Below are positions 1 to 13,765 of a DNA stretch of 64,000 nucleotides, piece by piece. The notes under the pieces are model-generated. The model ran no database searches. It saw nothing but the letters and a program-made list of their open reading frames with translations, and had not been told where the DNA came from. Numbering within the stretch: position 1 is the stretch's first letter; each line of letters begins with the position of its first letter. This DNA comes from Acridotheres tristis (taxonomy: Eukaryota; Chordata; Aves; Passeriformes; Sturnidae), in NCBI GenBank assembly GCA_037013685.1, contig CM072894.1:18904949-18968948 (forward strand). Direction: 5' to 3'. A program made the position numbers and the translations under genes.

Positions 1-208
1 TTTTCTGTAATTGAAATATGGGAGTTTTACTGGTATCAGCTATATTATAGGCTGTGTACTGAAAGCATTTAAAGGGTTTCTGAGAGTTAGAGAATGTGTT
101 AAATATTTTGTGCTAACTTCAAACTGTTAGCATGGAAAGCTTTTTGTGATTTCTTTTTCCTTTGGCATCGTTTATGAGACGTTTTGCTTTTTTCTCTAAT
201 AGTCTCAG
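1..208 (+). other. STK39: STK39 intron, 3' end (partial)
   Basis: This is AT-rich intronic sequence running into the first visible STK39 exon. It ends in a pyrimidine-rich tract at about 181-200 followed by two closely spaced AG dinucleotides (201-202 and 207-208). The start of this intron lies outside the window. No other feature is seen in it. Confidence 0.85.
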
Positions 209-270
209 CCTGCTGTTAGTGAGGAATACAGTGAAGTTCCATGTGCTGTGAATCTTGTCTTAAGATTAAG
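209..270 (+). CDS. STK39: STK39 (SPAK kinase) coding exon, fifth from last
   Basis: This exon encodes the end of the linker and the beginning of the C-terminal docking domain of SPAK, a STE20-family kinase that phosphorylates SLC12 cation-chloride cotransporters downstream of WNK kinases. Its translation ends in CAVNLVLRLR, which matches the start of the vertebrate SPAK/OSR1 CCT domain, and the last codon is completed by the next exon. The preceding residues (PAVSEEYSEVP) correspond to the poorly conserved linker. The donor is AAG|GTAAGA at 270/271. The acceptor is ambiguous: an AG at 207-208 gives a start at 209, while an AG at 201-202 gives a start at 203 and adds Ser-Gln in the same frame. 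Length is 62 nt (68 with the alternative). The exon ends after two bases of an Arg codon, and the next exon supplies the third. Identity rests on my recall of the human protein. Confidence 0.93.
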
Positions 271-1883
271 GTAAGAGATCCTTCTTATTATTCTTATTTA
301 GCTGTATTATCTTGATCTTCCTCATTACTTTCATAATATTAACATAAAATCAGTGCTGAAGTGTATAATCTTCCAGTAAGACCAGTATGAATAGTGTTTC
401 TGTGACTAATTGCTGTCTTTTAATTGCTTACTGAATTAGTGCAAAATGAAAAGCAGAATATGAATGTGTCTTCAGGCTAAGTGTACCCTTCATTAAGTGT
501 TTTCTTTCTTTTTTTTCCTTATAATGCAGAATCACAGTGAGAAGTTTTTAATGACTTTCACACTCCAGCAGTCAGCCTCTGACAGAAATAAGCCATAGCT
601 GTATTACAAGTTGCCTATTCAAAATGTTTTTTCACTGGCAAGTTAGATCAGCCACTGTAGAGAAGAAATGAGTATTTTAGAAAATGGATACAAATATGTT
701 GTCTGACTTAAATTTTTACTTAGTTGAAATGAGTCAGATTACCTTTAAAATCAATTTATAGCTAAGACTTGAATTGCTTAGATATGCAGTCTAGTCCTTG
801 GATAAAACTGTTTTTTCATAGGAAACTTTGATAGCTTTTTATGTGCGTGATAGCTTTTTAATGTTTTTTCTTAAAAAAACTTATTACCACTTACTTTAAA
901 ACTTGCTTACATCCAGTTTGTGTTGACAGGATATCCATGAGAGGTTATAAATTCCTAATTGTTGCTATGGAGAAAAGTTAAATATTACAATTTTTTATGC
1001 TAACAAAAAGATAAGAAGTCAGAAATAATTAGAAAATTACAATCAGTATGTTAGAAACAAATAGCAGATTTATGCATAAACAAATAGCTTCAAAAATTGT
1101 TGGTGTCCTGATTCCAGCTGTTTGTAATCAGAAAAAAAGCAATTACAAAGAATGAGTGCCAACTTTCAAAATCTGTTTTCTTCCCCTTTTTTGACTACTT
1201 CTCTAGTGACAGCTGCAAAAAAATTGCGTGGCTGCCAAAGGTTGTGTACAAAAGAGAGGATTAATGAATTTTATTGTGGGGATAGGAAAGACTTCGAGAT
1301 TATTTGGAATCATTTTAGTTGCCCAATTTACATAACTGCCCAGTTATGCTATCAATATTCTTTTTCATCTCTCTGCTGGCAGGTAGATGAAACCATTTAC
1401 AAACAGACCGATTTGTACTGCTGTGTGGATGTACCAGTGAGGTGCCTTGGGTATCTATAAATTATCATGAAACCCAGAGAGTGATCAGCTTCTTACCCAG
1501 TTACTTGCACTGTTGGCATATTCAGAGGACAAACATTTTAGACCTGCAGGTATAGTGAAACATCAGGGATTATGCCTTCAGTTTTCTGAAGCTTTTAAGC
1601 CAGAAGTGAAGGAGGACTGATCCTGAGAGACTTGAGTTTCTAAGCTCTTACTTGCACAGTGAACTTCCGTTCCTTTTAAGGATCCTCTTTAATTCATGGC
1701 TGGAAAAAATTCCCTATCCCTACCTTCTCTAAAAGCAGGTCTCTAGTAATGAGATTAATTTCTTAGCAAGGTACCTTTGGTAGCACTTGAGTTGTGCTTC
1801 CTGTTCACTATTGACCCTCTTCACTGTTGAGACTTTTTCATGGAAGTTGATGCAAACATTTGAAGCTTTTTGAGTAGAAAGAA

Positions 1884-1905
1884 CTTATGAGTGGGAACTC
1901 ATAAG
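1884..1905. repeat. Perfect 8-bp inverted repeat, 6-nt loop
   Basis: The arms CTTATGAG and CTCATAAG are exact reverse complements separated by TGGGAA. It lies deep in an STK39 intron and no function is implied. A match of this length is expected occasionally by chance in 64 kb. Confidence 0.5.
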
Positions 1906-4900
1906 GTTTAAAGGGTGGTGCAAGGGAATTTGGGACAGGGCAAAGGGTAAAGGAAATGGGCAACTTTACAAAGGAGCAAGAGGTGGGGGGGGTGGGCAGG
2001 AAGAAAGTGCTCCTCTGCTTTGCTCTTTTTTCCTCTTCTACAGTGAGGTTACACTATGACAACCCATCACATTTTAGATGATAGCTTGCATTTTTTTTTT
2101 CCAGCAGTATGTTCCAGAACAAGGTTAATAGTACCCATAAAAATTACTTTCATGAAGGAGGAATTCTGGCAGAAGAATCAATGAATTTAAGTAATTCTTT
2201 ACCTGGATGGTCAGCTTCTATTATTTTTTTTCCCAGTCAGAGCAGGGTTGGACTCATTCAGTACTTCAGTAGGGTGTGCTAAATTAACACCATCCTATGT
2301 TTACTGCAAATGCCTTGTTGTGGATCAGAAGCACAACTCACAGCCTGAAATAATCTTTAAAGAGTCTCATGGTAGTCTTTATACAAGTGGTGGTATTTAA
2401 CTCCCCTTACTCAAGTTGAAAGCCATCCAGACTAACTGATTTATTTGTCCTTAACTTCTATTTAATACCTTTCTGTTTTCATAGCTTTTTTCAGTGTGAA
2501 CTAACTTGTCAAAAAATTCTCTACTGTCAGGGTTGCTTCATTGGCTGGAGACAGCAATTTCCGATTTGCTGTTTTGTGTCTTGGAGTGCATTGCCCCAAA
2601 AGGGGAATTATCAGCAATCTCTTTTAGGTAATTCTATGCAAAGCTCTTGAAAGACTCTAGTATTAAATGCTTAATTCGGGCCATTAGTGTTTTAAAGCTC
2701 AAGTGTAGTTAAGAGACTGTGCTTGAATGTTGCAGTGAACTGAAAATACTGGTTCTCACTGGCTGGATCTGTTGCCACAGTGTGTAACTCTGACCCAGCC
2801 TGAGCAGTTGTCACTTTGAAATGCTGATGCTTCTGTATCTTCACCCTCAAGAGGAAGTGGTATTTGAGAGTAGGGAGGAATGAAATCTTTAATCCAAATT
2901 TTTTCCAGTATGGTTGTGAACACCACGTGTCTCAGCAGTGGACCCTGGCAGGAGCTTTGCAAAGAGGGGCTGAAGACAATTGTCCATGATTTAGTCTTCC
3001 AATAGGACTGCTCACAGCACCAGGGAAAGGAAGTGGGGAAGAATTACCACCCTAGATTTGAAATTTCCAATCTAACCACCAAGCTGTTGCAGTTAGAGAT
3101 TTAGGAAGATCTGTTAGAGGGTTTGACTACTTGGATTAATAACAGAGATATTTCATGTTAAAGTAGGAGACTTGTTAATGGTTAATAGTTAAGAACTGCA
3201 AATTATCTGAAGCAATCTAAGATGGTTAAATTAGCTCCTATGGCAGGAAGATAATTTATTGACAGTAATTTGGAATGTCCCAGGACCTAATTTAATACAT
3301 TTGCTGCACACTAGATGAATTAAGCCTATGGAAAAATAAAAGGAGCAAGTGGAGATATTTTACTGGCAAGTGGGATATTTGTTATTACATATCTTATTTT
3401 AAATAAAGTGTAGAGAAAATGCTGAGGCGGAATTGCCTGTAATGTCACTCTATTATTTACATGTAAATGTTTGTGTGTATATAATAGAAAAACATTTCTT
3501 CTGCTAATGTAGCTGGAAACTGTGGCATTTGATGAGTTCTGAGAAATATACCTTCTGGGGATCTGGACAGGCACAAGTCCAAGGAGTAGCTGGTAGCAGG
3601 TAGTTGCCTGTTCAGTGCTGCAGCAGCAGAGTTGTTAGGACTTGAGTCAAATGCGATTTCTTGTGAGTACCAGAACACAGATGATGAAGAATCACTCACT
3701 AGTCTGAGCACGAGCTGAAGTGCTGATCTTCCTGCTTTTAGGTTGGCCTGTTCTTTCTGACCTCTTTCTTACACAATTAATTACATGTAAAGTCATAAGA
3801 AAAATGTTCTCGGCTGGAGGTACCTAGTAGAGCTACTCCTGTGTTGGTTAATACCTAAGTTTGAAGCTTACATTTATAGGAATAAAACCCCAAGAACTAT
3901 GAAGAAGCAAATCCCAAAGTCTGTTCTGGCTAGGGGCAGAATGAGTTTGATAATTGGCTTAGTACCATAAATCCAAGTTCTCAATTCTCATTCTGTTTAA
4001 AATATTTTTATAGGTTTGTTTTCGTATGTTAAGCAAAAACTTCCATAATTTCAATCTCTCTTGTAAGAAGTGGAGTTGGTATATGTCTTTCCCCAATAAT
4101 ATTGGTATTTATATTTATATCATATTAATATTTATATTTCTCAACATTTTTGCTATTCAAGTGACTTCTATTGTCAAGTGTATTTAATGACTAAATCCAC
4201 AAGCATGCTTCCAGCTGTGGATTAGATTTACAGCTGTAAAGTAACAGAACTTCAGTATGGCCTGGGAATTGATCCAGTTACAAACATAAACAAAACCATT
4301 TGTATGATTCTTGAAATAAATACTTGTGATTACAGCATTGAGCTTTATTTTGCCACCACCTCTAAGGGTTTGTCCTGGGAATCAGGGAGGTGTGGGGATG
4401 TGGCTACTGAACTGAATTTTACTTTCACAGCATGGAGATTTCATTTAAATATCCTGTATAAACATGATTAAATCATGACTGAAATCAGTAAGCAGGAATC
4501 CTTGATTAAACTATTGATTTTAATACTGCTTTTTCTTTTTCCATCTATTATTTCCGTCAAAGCTTACTCTTTAAAAATGGTAAATTATGCATTTCTTATT
4601 CACCTACTTCAGGATGTTTTTATACCTTGCTGTATTTTTATTGAAAATAAATTAAAAATTGAAAAATTTACATTAAGTATGACCTAGATAATCCTGTATG
4701 CAATTGCTATAGCATCACTCATTTATAGAGAAATGGTGTTTTTTTTAATCGAACCAATGTAGAAATTATAATTATTGAATCAAGGAATCCATTTATTTTT
4801 TCTGCTTATTAAATTTAGGTTATCAAGAAGATTTGCATGTCTAAATATTTAGATGGAAAGAAATTAGGCTTTTAACCTGCACAGTTGAGGTTGTAAATTA

Positions 4901-7900
4901 TGGAAGCAATTGCATTTGGGGATATTGCTTATACTGAAAATTTAAAATCGAGATTTTTTATTCCATTCTGCCTTTTTTTGGTACTATTTACAAAAGAAAA
5001 AAAAAAAAAGAGGAGAAATTAAAAAAAAGATACTTAAGTACCACCCCCAACCTTCTTTATGTTAAAGGAAACAATTTAAAGCTTGAATCAATCTCAGTGT
5101 TAGAAGTCATTTTATTTGTATTATTAATGGCATGTACATTACTTATCAACTATAATAGGGTTGCATTTTGATAGCTCAAAATTCAATTCTCATTACATAT
5201 TTTTCTAATACTTAAAAAAAATATTTTACCTTGAGAGACCTCTTCCATCTTCATCCATCTGCTCTAGAGATTCCTGTGAATGTGGTAGTGTAGTACATTG
5301 GGCAAGGCGGAAACCATTTGAAATAATTTTGTCTGCTCCCACTTAGTGGTGTGGTTCTCTCTCTTTCCACTGGTAGGAATATTCTGGGATGTATTGAGGC
5401 ACTGTAAAACAGCCAGATTATGGTTAGTTCGTTTTTGGCTTCCGATGTCTTTGAGGAGAAGGCAAAATTTTAACTGAACTGATTTTATTTATTTTGTTTT
5501 GCCCCACATTTGTCATTGCTCTAGTGGGGCCAGTGAATGGCCATAAGAGGTGCACACTTTTCACAAGTGTGACAAAAATTTAACATAGGAGCAGACTTTG
5601 CTGGTGAAGTTGATTTACTGTAAAGAGAAAGTTTGGCAGGATAAACAGATGAAAGCTTTGAAGATTTTAAAACAAAGCTTAGACTTTTTTTCCATGCTTC
5701 CCACTCTTTTTGATAAGCTACTCAGGATCCATGACCTTTAGATGGAGGATATGCAGATTGTAAATTTTGTGGTGGCTCAGGTGTCTTTCTGGTTTACCTA
5801 AAAGTCTCCTTTTGTTGGACAGTAATATACTGACAAGTGATCAGGATTGTAAAACTCTGAGCGAGTGGCATTAAAAGGATGCGCACGTCCATGGAGTTTT
5901 TGATTCAACATGTTTAAAACTTTCTTTGATTTAGATAAAGTCAAAAGTTTCTCTGTACCTTCTTCTCAAAGCCTATTTTGTGCACTGGGGAATTACAAGG
6001 TTCTATTAAAAAACTCCATATACCTGTAGAACTTGTTGTAAGTCTTTTGTCTTGATTTCATAAATAAAATCACTTTTCCAGAGCTCTGTTCTCAAACACC
6101 CCCAGCCTTCTGGCAATGATTGGCCTTTCACGCTTTCTGATTTAAGGAACTGAAATTTTGCTTCAAGCATTGTGGCTATTTTTCAATGCTGTACTTGAAG
6201 AATTTGTCACTGGAATAACAGGTTATAATCCCTCTTCCTGTGCACCAGGCATGCAGAAGCATACAAAGCAAGGCTTTGCATGCTTCATCTCTAGGTTGCT
6301 CTGGTATTTCTTATCAGGCAGGCAGATGGTGTGTCACTGCAGTCATGCAGCTAATACAGGTTTGACTTCCTTAAAGTGTGCACTGATCAGTAATATTTGG
6401 TATCAAGATATACAGACATCTTTCAGAGATCAGAGTAGATAAGTTAAATTATAGGCAAATCCAGAAAGGCAACTATAACCACAATGCACTGTAATGTTTA
6501 ACAGTGATCAAATTATGTGCATATTTTCCTCTCTATTACTGAAAATGGTCTCTGAATACTTCCAGGAGATTTTTTAACATTACTGATGTTCTCTGTTCTA
6601 GTTCTTTCTAGGAAAAATTGTGTTTTAGGTCACTTCTGGTTTCTACCAAACATGAAGGTTTTACCACATTAATAAATTCTAAGTATAACTGTGTATGCCC
6701 TTCCTTGTATTTCAAGTACTTGTTAAAAACTGATGCTTTTCAGAAGTTAAATCTTTACCACTGGTCTTGAAAAAACGAATGTACTACTTAAGAGTAATTT
6801 CAGAGGAAAAAACTTACAATCAATATTGTCATCTCTGCTGCAAAAAACCTGATAACTCTTTGCCAAAGTTATTCCCACTGCTGATGTATGAGAGCAGGTA
6901 GGAAGTGTGAACTTCAGAAAAAATGATGCAAGTGAATACTGCTTTTCACTGCCTGTGCAATGAAATGAGTCACTGATAGCTGAGGCAAAAAATATTGTTT
7001 CAGAATTTGCTGCTTGACTTAGCTGGAAATGAACATAGCAAGTCAAAAAACTGAAGGGCTTTTAATGTTCTTCTGATTTAGCTTTTGGCATCAGCAACTG
7101 CAGAAAGAGAGAAGCAGCATGTTTGGATACAGATATATTTAAAATGTCTCTAGTTCTAACACTTTGTCATAATATGTAGACTTGGGGCTGTAAACTAGTG
7201 GATTGAGAGAAAGGACTTTATATATATATATCACTTGTAAGATGTATCAGTTTTCTTGTGTTTCTTCTGTCAAACATTTTCTAAGTTTCATAGCCCATCA
7301 ATTTCTACTAGACTGAAAGCACTCGAGTTTCTTTTGAGTCTTAAGCAATTTGGACCTATCAGCTATGGATAGAAGTGTTGTAAAGACCTCTCCTGAGGGA
7401 GAATCTATCAGCTGCCCTGGAGCTGCCCTGGGCACTGTTCCTAGCTGATCTGATTGTGACCATAACAATTCCCTTGGTGGCTGATTTTTTAATGTGCTCT
7501 TGCCTTTTCTGCATGGTAAGTGGCATAGAGACAGTAGATCTTTAACAGGTAACTGCTGCTGTCTCATTCCAACAGCTTAACAGCCAAATGACAGTGTTTC
7601 ATTTTGGCACTGGCTTTTTTCCACTCTTGAAAGCATCATTTGGATGTGCTTTACTGTTTGTGTTGCTGCTACCTCTTGATGTGTACTGATTAACAAGTGT
7701 TTGCATTATCTGAGGCATCTGTTCTTTACCCAAGATCATGTGATGATTAAATAGTAGTGGCATTTTTTGTGTCTTAAATTGTTGAGTCCTATAACTGTTT
7801 GTGAAACATCCTATACTAAACATATTTCCTTCTTCCAGTAACATATATATAGAGGGAGCTAGGTTGTAATCTCATGGAGTTTTTCCAAAACCACTGAAGT

Positions 7901-8625
7901 AAATTGTAAGGTTTTAATGATCTTCAAATAGCTGCTTATTTTGGGACCACATTTTATTAATATAGAGAGATTTTGATCCCATTATTCTTGGTGGCAGTCT
8001 GGAAGCAGAAGAGAATTCCAACATCTCTTTTGCTCTTACCAAAAGTAAGCAGCAATGCCTTTTCATTTAATTCAGAATTGACCTGAAATAATTAAAACTA
8101 AGTTGAGAAGAACCATCTCCACAGTAATTTGTAATGGAGGAGCCTGGGTATTGATTAGTAAATGACAGCTGAGCATGAAAGTGTTAGAAAGGGGTTTACA
8201 TAAGCGTGTGGCGAATCCTCAGGAGGCTAATGCTTCTTTACAAATGCTCTGTTCTGTTGTGTTTATATGATCCCACAGGAGCCTTCGAGTTCTGATTCAC
8301 AAAATTACATTAACAAACAGACTTCCTCTTATTCCTGCTTTGGTTCATCTGTGTGCATAATATCATGACTTCAGAAATCAAGAAAATTAGGGCAGGAGAA
8401 CGAAAAAAGTGAACTGTGATTTCTGTTGAGGTAGGAGAAGATTCTCACCAGCTCTGCCCTAGATTAATAGCTAAATTCCACAGCTGCAGCATAAGAAAAT
8501 TGTAAGACAGGGAACATAAATGTATAGAAGATTGAGACCTGGCTAAACCTCGAATGTGGGATGAATGAATATGTTTACTTGTTCATTTCAAGATTTTATT
8601 CCCTCATCCTCTTTATAATACTGAA

Positions 8626-8696
8626 AATAAAGTGCCAATTTCTATTTCACTGTTGTGTGTAGATTAACTATGTTCTGTAAATAAAGTTGAAATAAA
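8626..8696 (+). terminator. Cluster of three intronic AATAAA polyadenylation hexamers
   Basis: AATAAA occurs at 8626-8631, 8680-8685 and 8691-8696. The first is followed about 20 nt later by a GT-rich element (TGTTGTGTGTAG), the usual layout of a cleavage site. It could support premature intronic polyadenylation of STK39. Equally, it may be chance in AT-rich sequence, since nothing else marks a terminal exon here. Confidence 0.25.
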
Positions 8697-11600
8697 GTTT
8701 TAATTAATCAAAACTGAGAGATAAACAGGTACTACAGATCATCAGTGCAGGTATTTAATACTTAAAATTCTTCTGTTAATAGAAAATACAACACCTGTGA
8801 AATAAGTTTGAAATAACAGTTTGAAAACAAGGCTACACAGGCTACATGGGGAACTGTGTTTATCTTGGGCTTTCTGTCTTAAGCACAGGAAGAGAAAAAT
8901 GGGTGACATGTAACTGAGAGAAGGCAGATGACCTTTTGAAATTTGAGTGACATTTGGTGAGGCCAAACATTTATCTCTCCAGCATTTTTTCCAGCAAGAA
9001 AAAAAATGCAAGTAAAATTTCTTTTAAACAAACCTGCAAACCCCACCCTTCTGTGCTTTTTTTCCCCCTCAATATATTTCTTGCATTGTATGCACTAAGA
9101 TCTTGCCCCAGAGATGTAGAATGAAAATTGGATGAGTACAGCTCTAGGATGTACAACCCACCTATCACCCTGATTAGTCCAGTTCATTTTGATGTGAACT
9201 TCTGCATTCTCTGCACTCTAAATGAACAAGTCATTTGAATCCTTCTGTGGTTTTAATTACAGCAACAACTGCACTGAAATATTGCAAATGCCAGACTGCT
9301 CACCCTTGCTTCTGAGGCTATGCTGTCTTGTTTTGTCTATTCTAACTTTGCTTTCATGGTAGTTTCAATGCAGTTCAAATTTTAGATGGTAGGAACATCT
9401 GTGGGACTAAAATTTTGTATAAGTGAGATAATTTTTTTGGGGTGTGTTTTTTGTTAAAGCACACTGGTTTAGACTTGGCCAGTGTCATCAGTCCCTGATG
9501 GTGGGTAAGCTTCTGTCCTAGTGGGAATAGGACTTATTAGGAATATTGAGGAGAGGAAGAGCTGACTGGTGAAGGGTGCCATGTGGCACCATTGCTTTTC
9601 ATAATAAAGTTTCTACAGTTTTGGTTAAAGATGAGCTTATTCCTAGTTCTAGAAAAGAATACATATTCTGCTGTTGTCTCTTCTGGTCATGAGTCAGCTG
9701 TGGTGGTTACCATTCTGTGTGTACCTGCATTCTTGGACACTTAGCTCCCTACATCAGTCTTTAGAAGCCACATGTGATGACTGAGGAGCTGAAGTCTGAA
9801 AATTAGGCAAGCAATGCAGAGACAAAATGAGGATGTTCTTATATACATGCATTTCTTTTGGCTTACCTCGTCTGAGAATTTTTTTCTTACATTGGGAAGG
9901 AAGAATATACAGTTACTTAGCTATGGTAGGATGCATCTCAACCAGGAATACAGACTCCCCCTGAGGGCTGTATGGAAGATGCTGAAGCTTATGTGAAATA
10001 GAAGCTGATGTTTTAGATAACTCTGCATAAGAAATTATGGATAAATTTGTGAGGATAAAAGTGGTAGGAAAAATGAAAGAAAATCTACTGCTTGATACAT
10101 AATCAAAGTATACCAGCATGATTTATTCCTAAAGTTTAATTTCCAACATATCTCATTTTCTTGAATTGCACTTGCATGACAGACATTCTTCTTTTAAGGA
10201 CAAAAGAAATAATGACATTTAATGTCTCTAATTTACAGTTGTATCATTACACAAACAATTTTCTATTTTAATTCAACAACGCACGTCTTTTGTCAATCAT
10301 GTGGAACAGCGATAATTGACTGTAGCAGGAATTATGCTATCATTACATAATTATTTGAAGACTTTATATTAAATGCAAGTGCCTGAAATCTCTCTCATGT
10401 CTTATGATTTTGTCAGTAAAACCATGTCAATCTGAACAGCTGTGTAATTTGTTTATTCTCTAATCCTGATTTTGGTATTGTTTTGCAAATAACTTCCTTC
10501 AAAACAGAATATCTTTCTTTTATATCCTAATGACAGGATTGCCAAAGTTTGTAGGTGAGGGGCCAAGTGGGTGGCCCTTGTGCTTTTTCTACTTCCTTGA
10601 GAAAGCATTATCCCCTTGAAAATCAGATCTAGCAATCTTGGTGTGCACATCAAGTGGTTCTGATGAAAACAAAAATATAATGAAAGTTGCAGGATGTGCT
10701 TTCACAAAGTGTGAAGTTCTAGATTCTGAAATTACTTTGCCAGAAGGATGGCTGCCAAAATGCCTTAGCATGATGTGCTTTGGTGTCCCTTATTCAAAAC
10801 ACTTGGAATTTTTCCTGTTGGAGATGAGTGCATAATGAAAATCAACTTGCAGTGAATTAAAATGAACAAAAGTGCTTAAAATTTACTACTTTTAAAAAGA
10901 GATGAGGGGCAGTCTGGTTTTATCCATGATAATAAAGGTATGTTAGTCTGTAATGGCACAGAGCTAGAAGCACATAAGAGGTATTATAAGAGATAGTAAA
11001 AAGGTCTGAGTTGGCATTTAAAAACAGAAAAAACTTTGTCACAAATGCATTTGAGAAAATAGGAACCATTAAGAAATGATGAAGAAGATAAAATTATTAA
11101 TCACAAAGATACTAAGTGCCTTTCTTCCAATCCTATTTCTATATAGCAGAAATAAAGTCTGTATGCTGCTGCATGATGAGAGTGTAATGGATGTAAGTAA
11201 AAAAAAAGGAATAAATGAAACACTACTTGGAAACTCTGCCTACAAATAAATCAACAAATCCAAGCAGTTGTCACCAAGGGAACTAGCAAACTAATTTGCA
11301 GTTATAGTTGTAAAGTTACAGTGACATTAACTACAACCAGAGAAGTGTCTAAAGGCTGGAAAAGAGCATGAGGAGCTTTTAGGGGAGAACTGAAGTGCAT
11401 CTTCTATTTGGTGGATTATATAATGGAATACATAATTTATGGAAATCAATAAATGTCTGGAAGGTAATGGAACAAAGAGCAAAAGCACTTACAGACTTCT
11501 AGCAAATTAATCTTGCATAACTTCCATTGTTTTGCTTTCCTGAATAGTTATATACCATTACAGAGAAAGCAGAAGGGTCCTAAGTTCAAAATAGTTCAGA

Positions 11601-11928
11601 GTGTAACAATTCTCAATAGCAAAGTTGGATTGCTGAATACATACCAACCTTGAGTGAATTTTCACCTTGACTAAAATGAACTGATTTGATTCCTTAACTT
11701 TTTATTTGGGATATTTTGGAACTTGGAAACAAAGTAAAATATACACCATGTGCATTTCCTGGAGGAGTCTGTATCAGAAGCAGCTGGTCTTTCACACAGC
11801 TGTGAAAAGCTGGTAATTTTCATGAGAGTTCATAATTACTTGGTGCCTTTTTATGTGGTAGATGTTCTGCTTATGGGAGTTCTGTGGAAAGATATAATTG
11901 GAGAATCTAATGTATTAGGTTTCTTGGT

Positions 11929-11982
11929 CATAGAATCAGAATGGTTTGGCTTGAAAGAGACCTAAAAGATCACCTAGTTCCT
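11929..11982 (-). mobile_element. CR1 LINE 3'-tail fragment, antisense
   Basis: The segment reads CATAGAATCAGAATGGTTTGG followed by a diverged GAAAGAGACCTAAAAGATCACCTAGTTCC. This is the reverse complement of the CR1 LINE 3' end, whose sense strand carries the 'ggactagatgatcttt...ccttccaa' block and ends in ATTCTATG-type repeats. Only about 55 bp is recognisable, so this is a 5'-truncated, old copy inserted on the minus strand of the STK39 intron. Family assignment is from memory of the avian consensus. Confidence 0.7.
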
Positions 11983-12210
11983 TACTCCTGGTTTAGCTCT
12001 GCAAAGGTGTGAAAGTTGCTGTTTGGTTGATTTGTTTCTTCCAAAGTGTGGGCAGTAAACGAGCATTTGAGTTACATCACACATTCTGTCAGAACATTTC
12101 TTATTTAAGAATAATGCTAAATTTCTGTGCATTTTCTTTTTTTTTTTGGAAAGAACTTTTTGTCAAAAGGAAACTTGGAGATGGGTCTTAAGCTGATGTT
12201 TTTGAAATTT

Positions 12211-12238
12211 TGTTGTTGTTGTTATTGTTGTTTGTTTT
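12211..12238. repeat. TTG-rich simple repeat
   Basis: Imperfect TTG/TTTG repeats (TTGTTGTTGTTATTGTTG and continuation) lie within the STK39 intron. Confidence 0.6.
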
Positions 12239-13712
12239 AGCATCCATGTTTTTTGAGGAGAGAGAAAGGGGGAAAAGCTGAGGTTCATACTAATTCTCTG
12301 TTGAATAAAAATAGACAGTGCAATATTCCATATAATGGCAGCAGACTTCTAAAGCAGAAGTAAACGAGCCTTGTAAATCTGTACCTGGCTAGCTTCATTA
12401 ACTGCAGCTTTGTGTTAGTGATCTTAAACTCCTGTAGTTTTTTATTTAGAGTAGAATTTTGGGAACGTGAAACTCCTTCAGCTTTGAAGCATTTCGTTGA
12501 TTCAGTAAATGAGTACTTTTCATTTTAAGCACTGCATGTGGCATACTCATTTTTCAGGGTTTGCTATCTTGCTGTTGTGTGTGTTGCCAATCATTCTGGG
12601 TTTTGTGTTTCTGCATGTTGCTCGTTTTGGCTCTGTAATATTCTTAGAAGTATTTAGCATGCAATAATAGATGTAAGTCACAGCTGAATATACCTGCCTA
12701 TTGGATTTAGTTTTCCCACAACAACTCTTCATGGCCTGGTACGCTGAAATACGAGCTTGCATAGAGTTTCCTTGCTGAGGAGAATAAGGGACTGCAGAAC
12801 ACATCCTGTTGCTGTTAGCATTTCAAGTGGATTGAGCTATTCATTAGAAAAAGAGCGGGCTACAGCAATTAGGTTCCTCCCTGTGCTCCGTTGACTTGTC
12901 ATTTCCAAAAATGAGATGGCTGTCTGTTTTGCAGAGGCTAATGTTTTGTTGATGGAAGAAATTATTAACTAAACCTGAAGCTGTAAATATGCATGGGATG
13001 GAGGTTTGGGGCACAGTATAAGGCTGTAAAGGAATGCTTTGACATTGCTATTAATTCCCTTATGACTGTGTCACACACACTGAACTAGTTAAAACTCTCT
13101 TTGTGGCAAGCAGGAAGACAGGAAACCTTGGGATTTAACATTTTACTGCTCACTTTATGTGTAGGTGGAACCTCACTGCTGATACAAGGATGGTCAGTGA
13201 AAGAATTTTTTCATTTTGAGTAAACAATTTACCCTTTTATAAACACTGTGCATCACCACTACTTTTCAGCATGTAACATTTGCTGGATACTTTGTCTCTT
13301 AAACATCTTTGTGTAAATGTGACCTCAAATGGGGAACTTTAAGTCCAAGTGAATCTTCTGTTCTTGGAGTATCGATAAGGTATCTGACTCAAACTGTGTT
13401 GAACTATTAGAGTCAATATGGCAGAGCATCTTTTGAAGATGAAAAGGAAAAATATTTATCAGAGGACTTTATTTTATCCTTTATGTTACGAATGCATTTT
13501 CAACTTAAGCATATTTTTCTGCTAGTTTTCCCAAAATACTGCCATGAAAATGCAGTGGAGTCTTTCCAGTCCGGGTGCTTTGGGAGAGCAGTATTTTCAA
13601 GGAAATACATGCTACAAAATTGTGGTTGTGCCAGAGGTATCCTTGGGTATAGGAACTGAACAGTTGTTCTGTTCTTCATTACATTTTAATGTATGCACTG
13701 ACTGTTTTTCAG

Positions 13713-13765
13713 GAACTCCAGGAAAGAACTTAATGACATACGGTTTGAGTTTACTCCAGGCAGAG
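13713..13765 (+). CDS. STK39: STK39 coding exon, fourth from last (CCT domain)
   Basis: This 53-nt exon encodes NSRKELNDIRFEFTPGR, a signature of the SPAK/OSR1 C-terminal domain that binds RFx[V/I] motifs in WNK kinases and in NKCC/NCC cotransporters. The first base completes the Arg codon begun in the previous exon. The last base (G) begins the Asp codon finished by the next exon. The acceptor is a strong TGTTTTTCAG at 13703-13712 and the donor is GAG|GTAAGG at 13765/13766. A 53-nt exon is short and not a multiple of three, so skipping it would shift the frame. The sequence appears intact and I judge the call very secure. Confidence 0.97.

Larger units (their letters stand above)
271..13712 (+). 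other. STK39: STK39 intron, about 13.4 kb
   Basis: This intron lies between two STK39 exons, with GTAAGA at the start and a TTTTTCAG acceptor at the end. It contains a short antisense CR1 remnant near 11.93 kb, a cluster of three AATAAA hexamers at 8.63-8.70 kb, a perfect 8-bp hairpin at 1884-1905, a short TA run near 7.22 kb and a TTG-rich tract at 12.2 kb. I found no convincing additional exon. The open frames in it are short and resemble no family I know. Confidence 0.85.
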
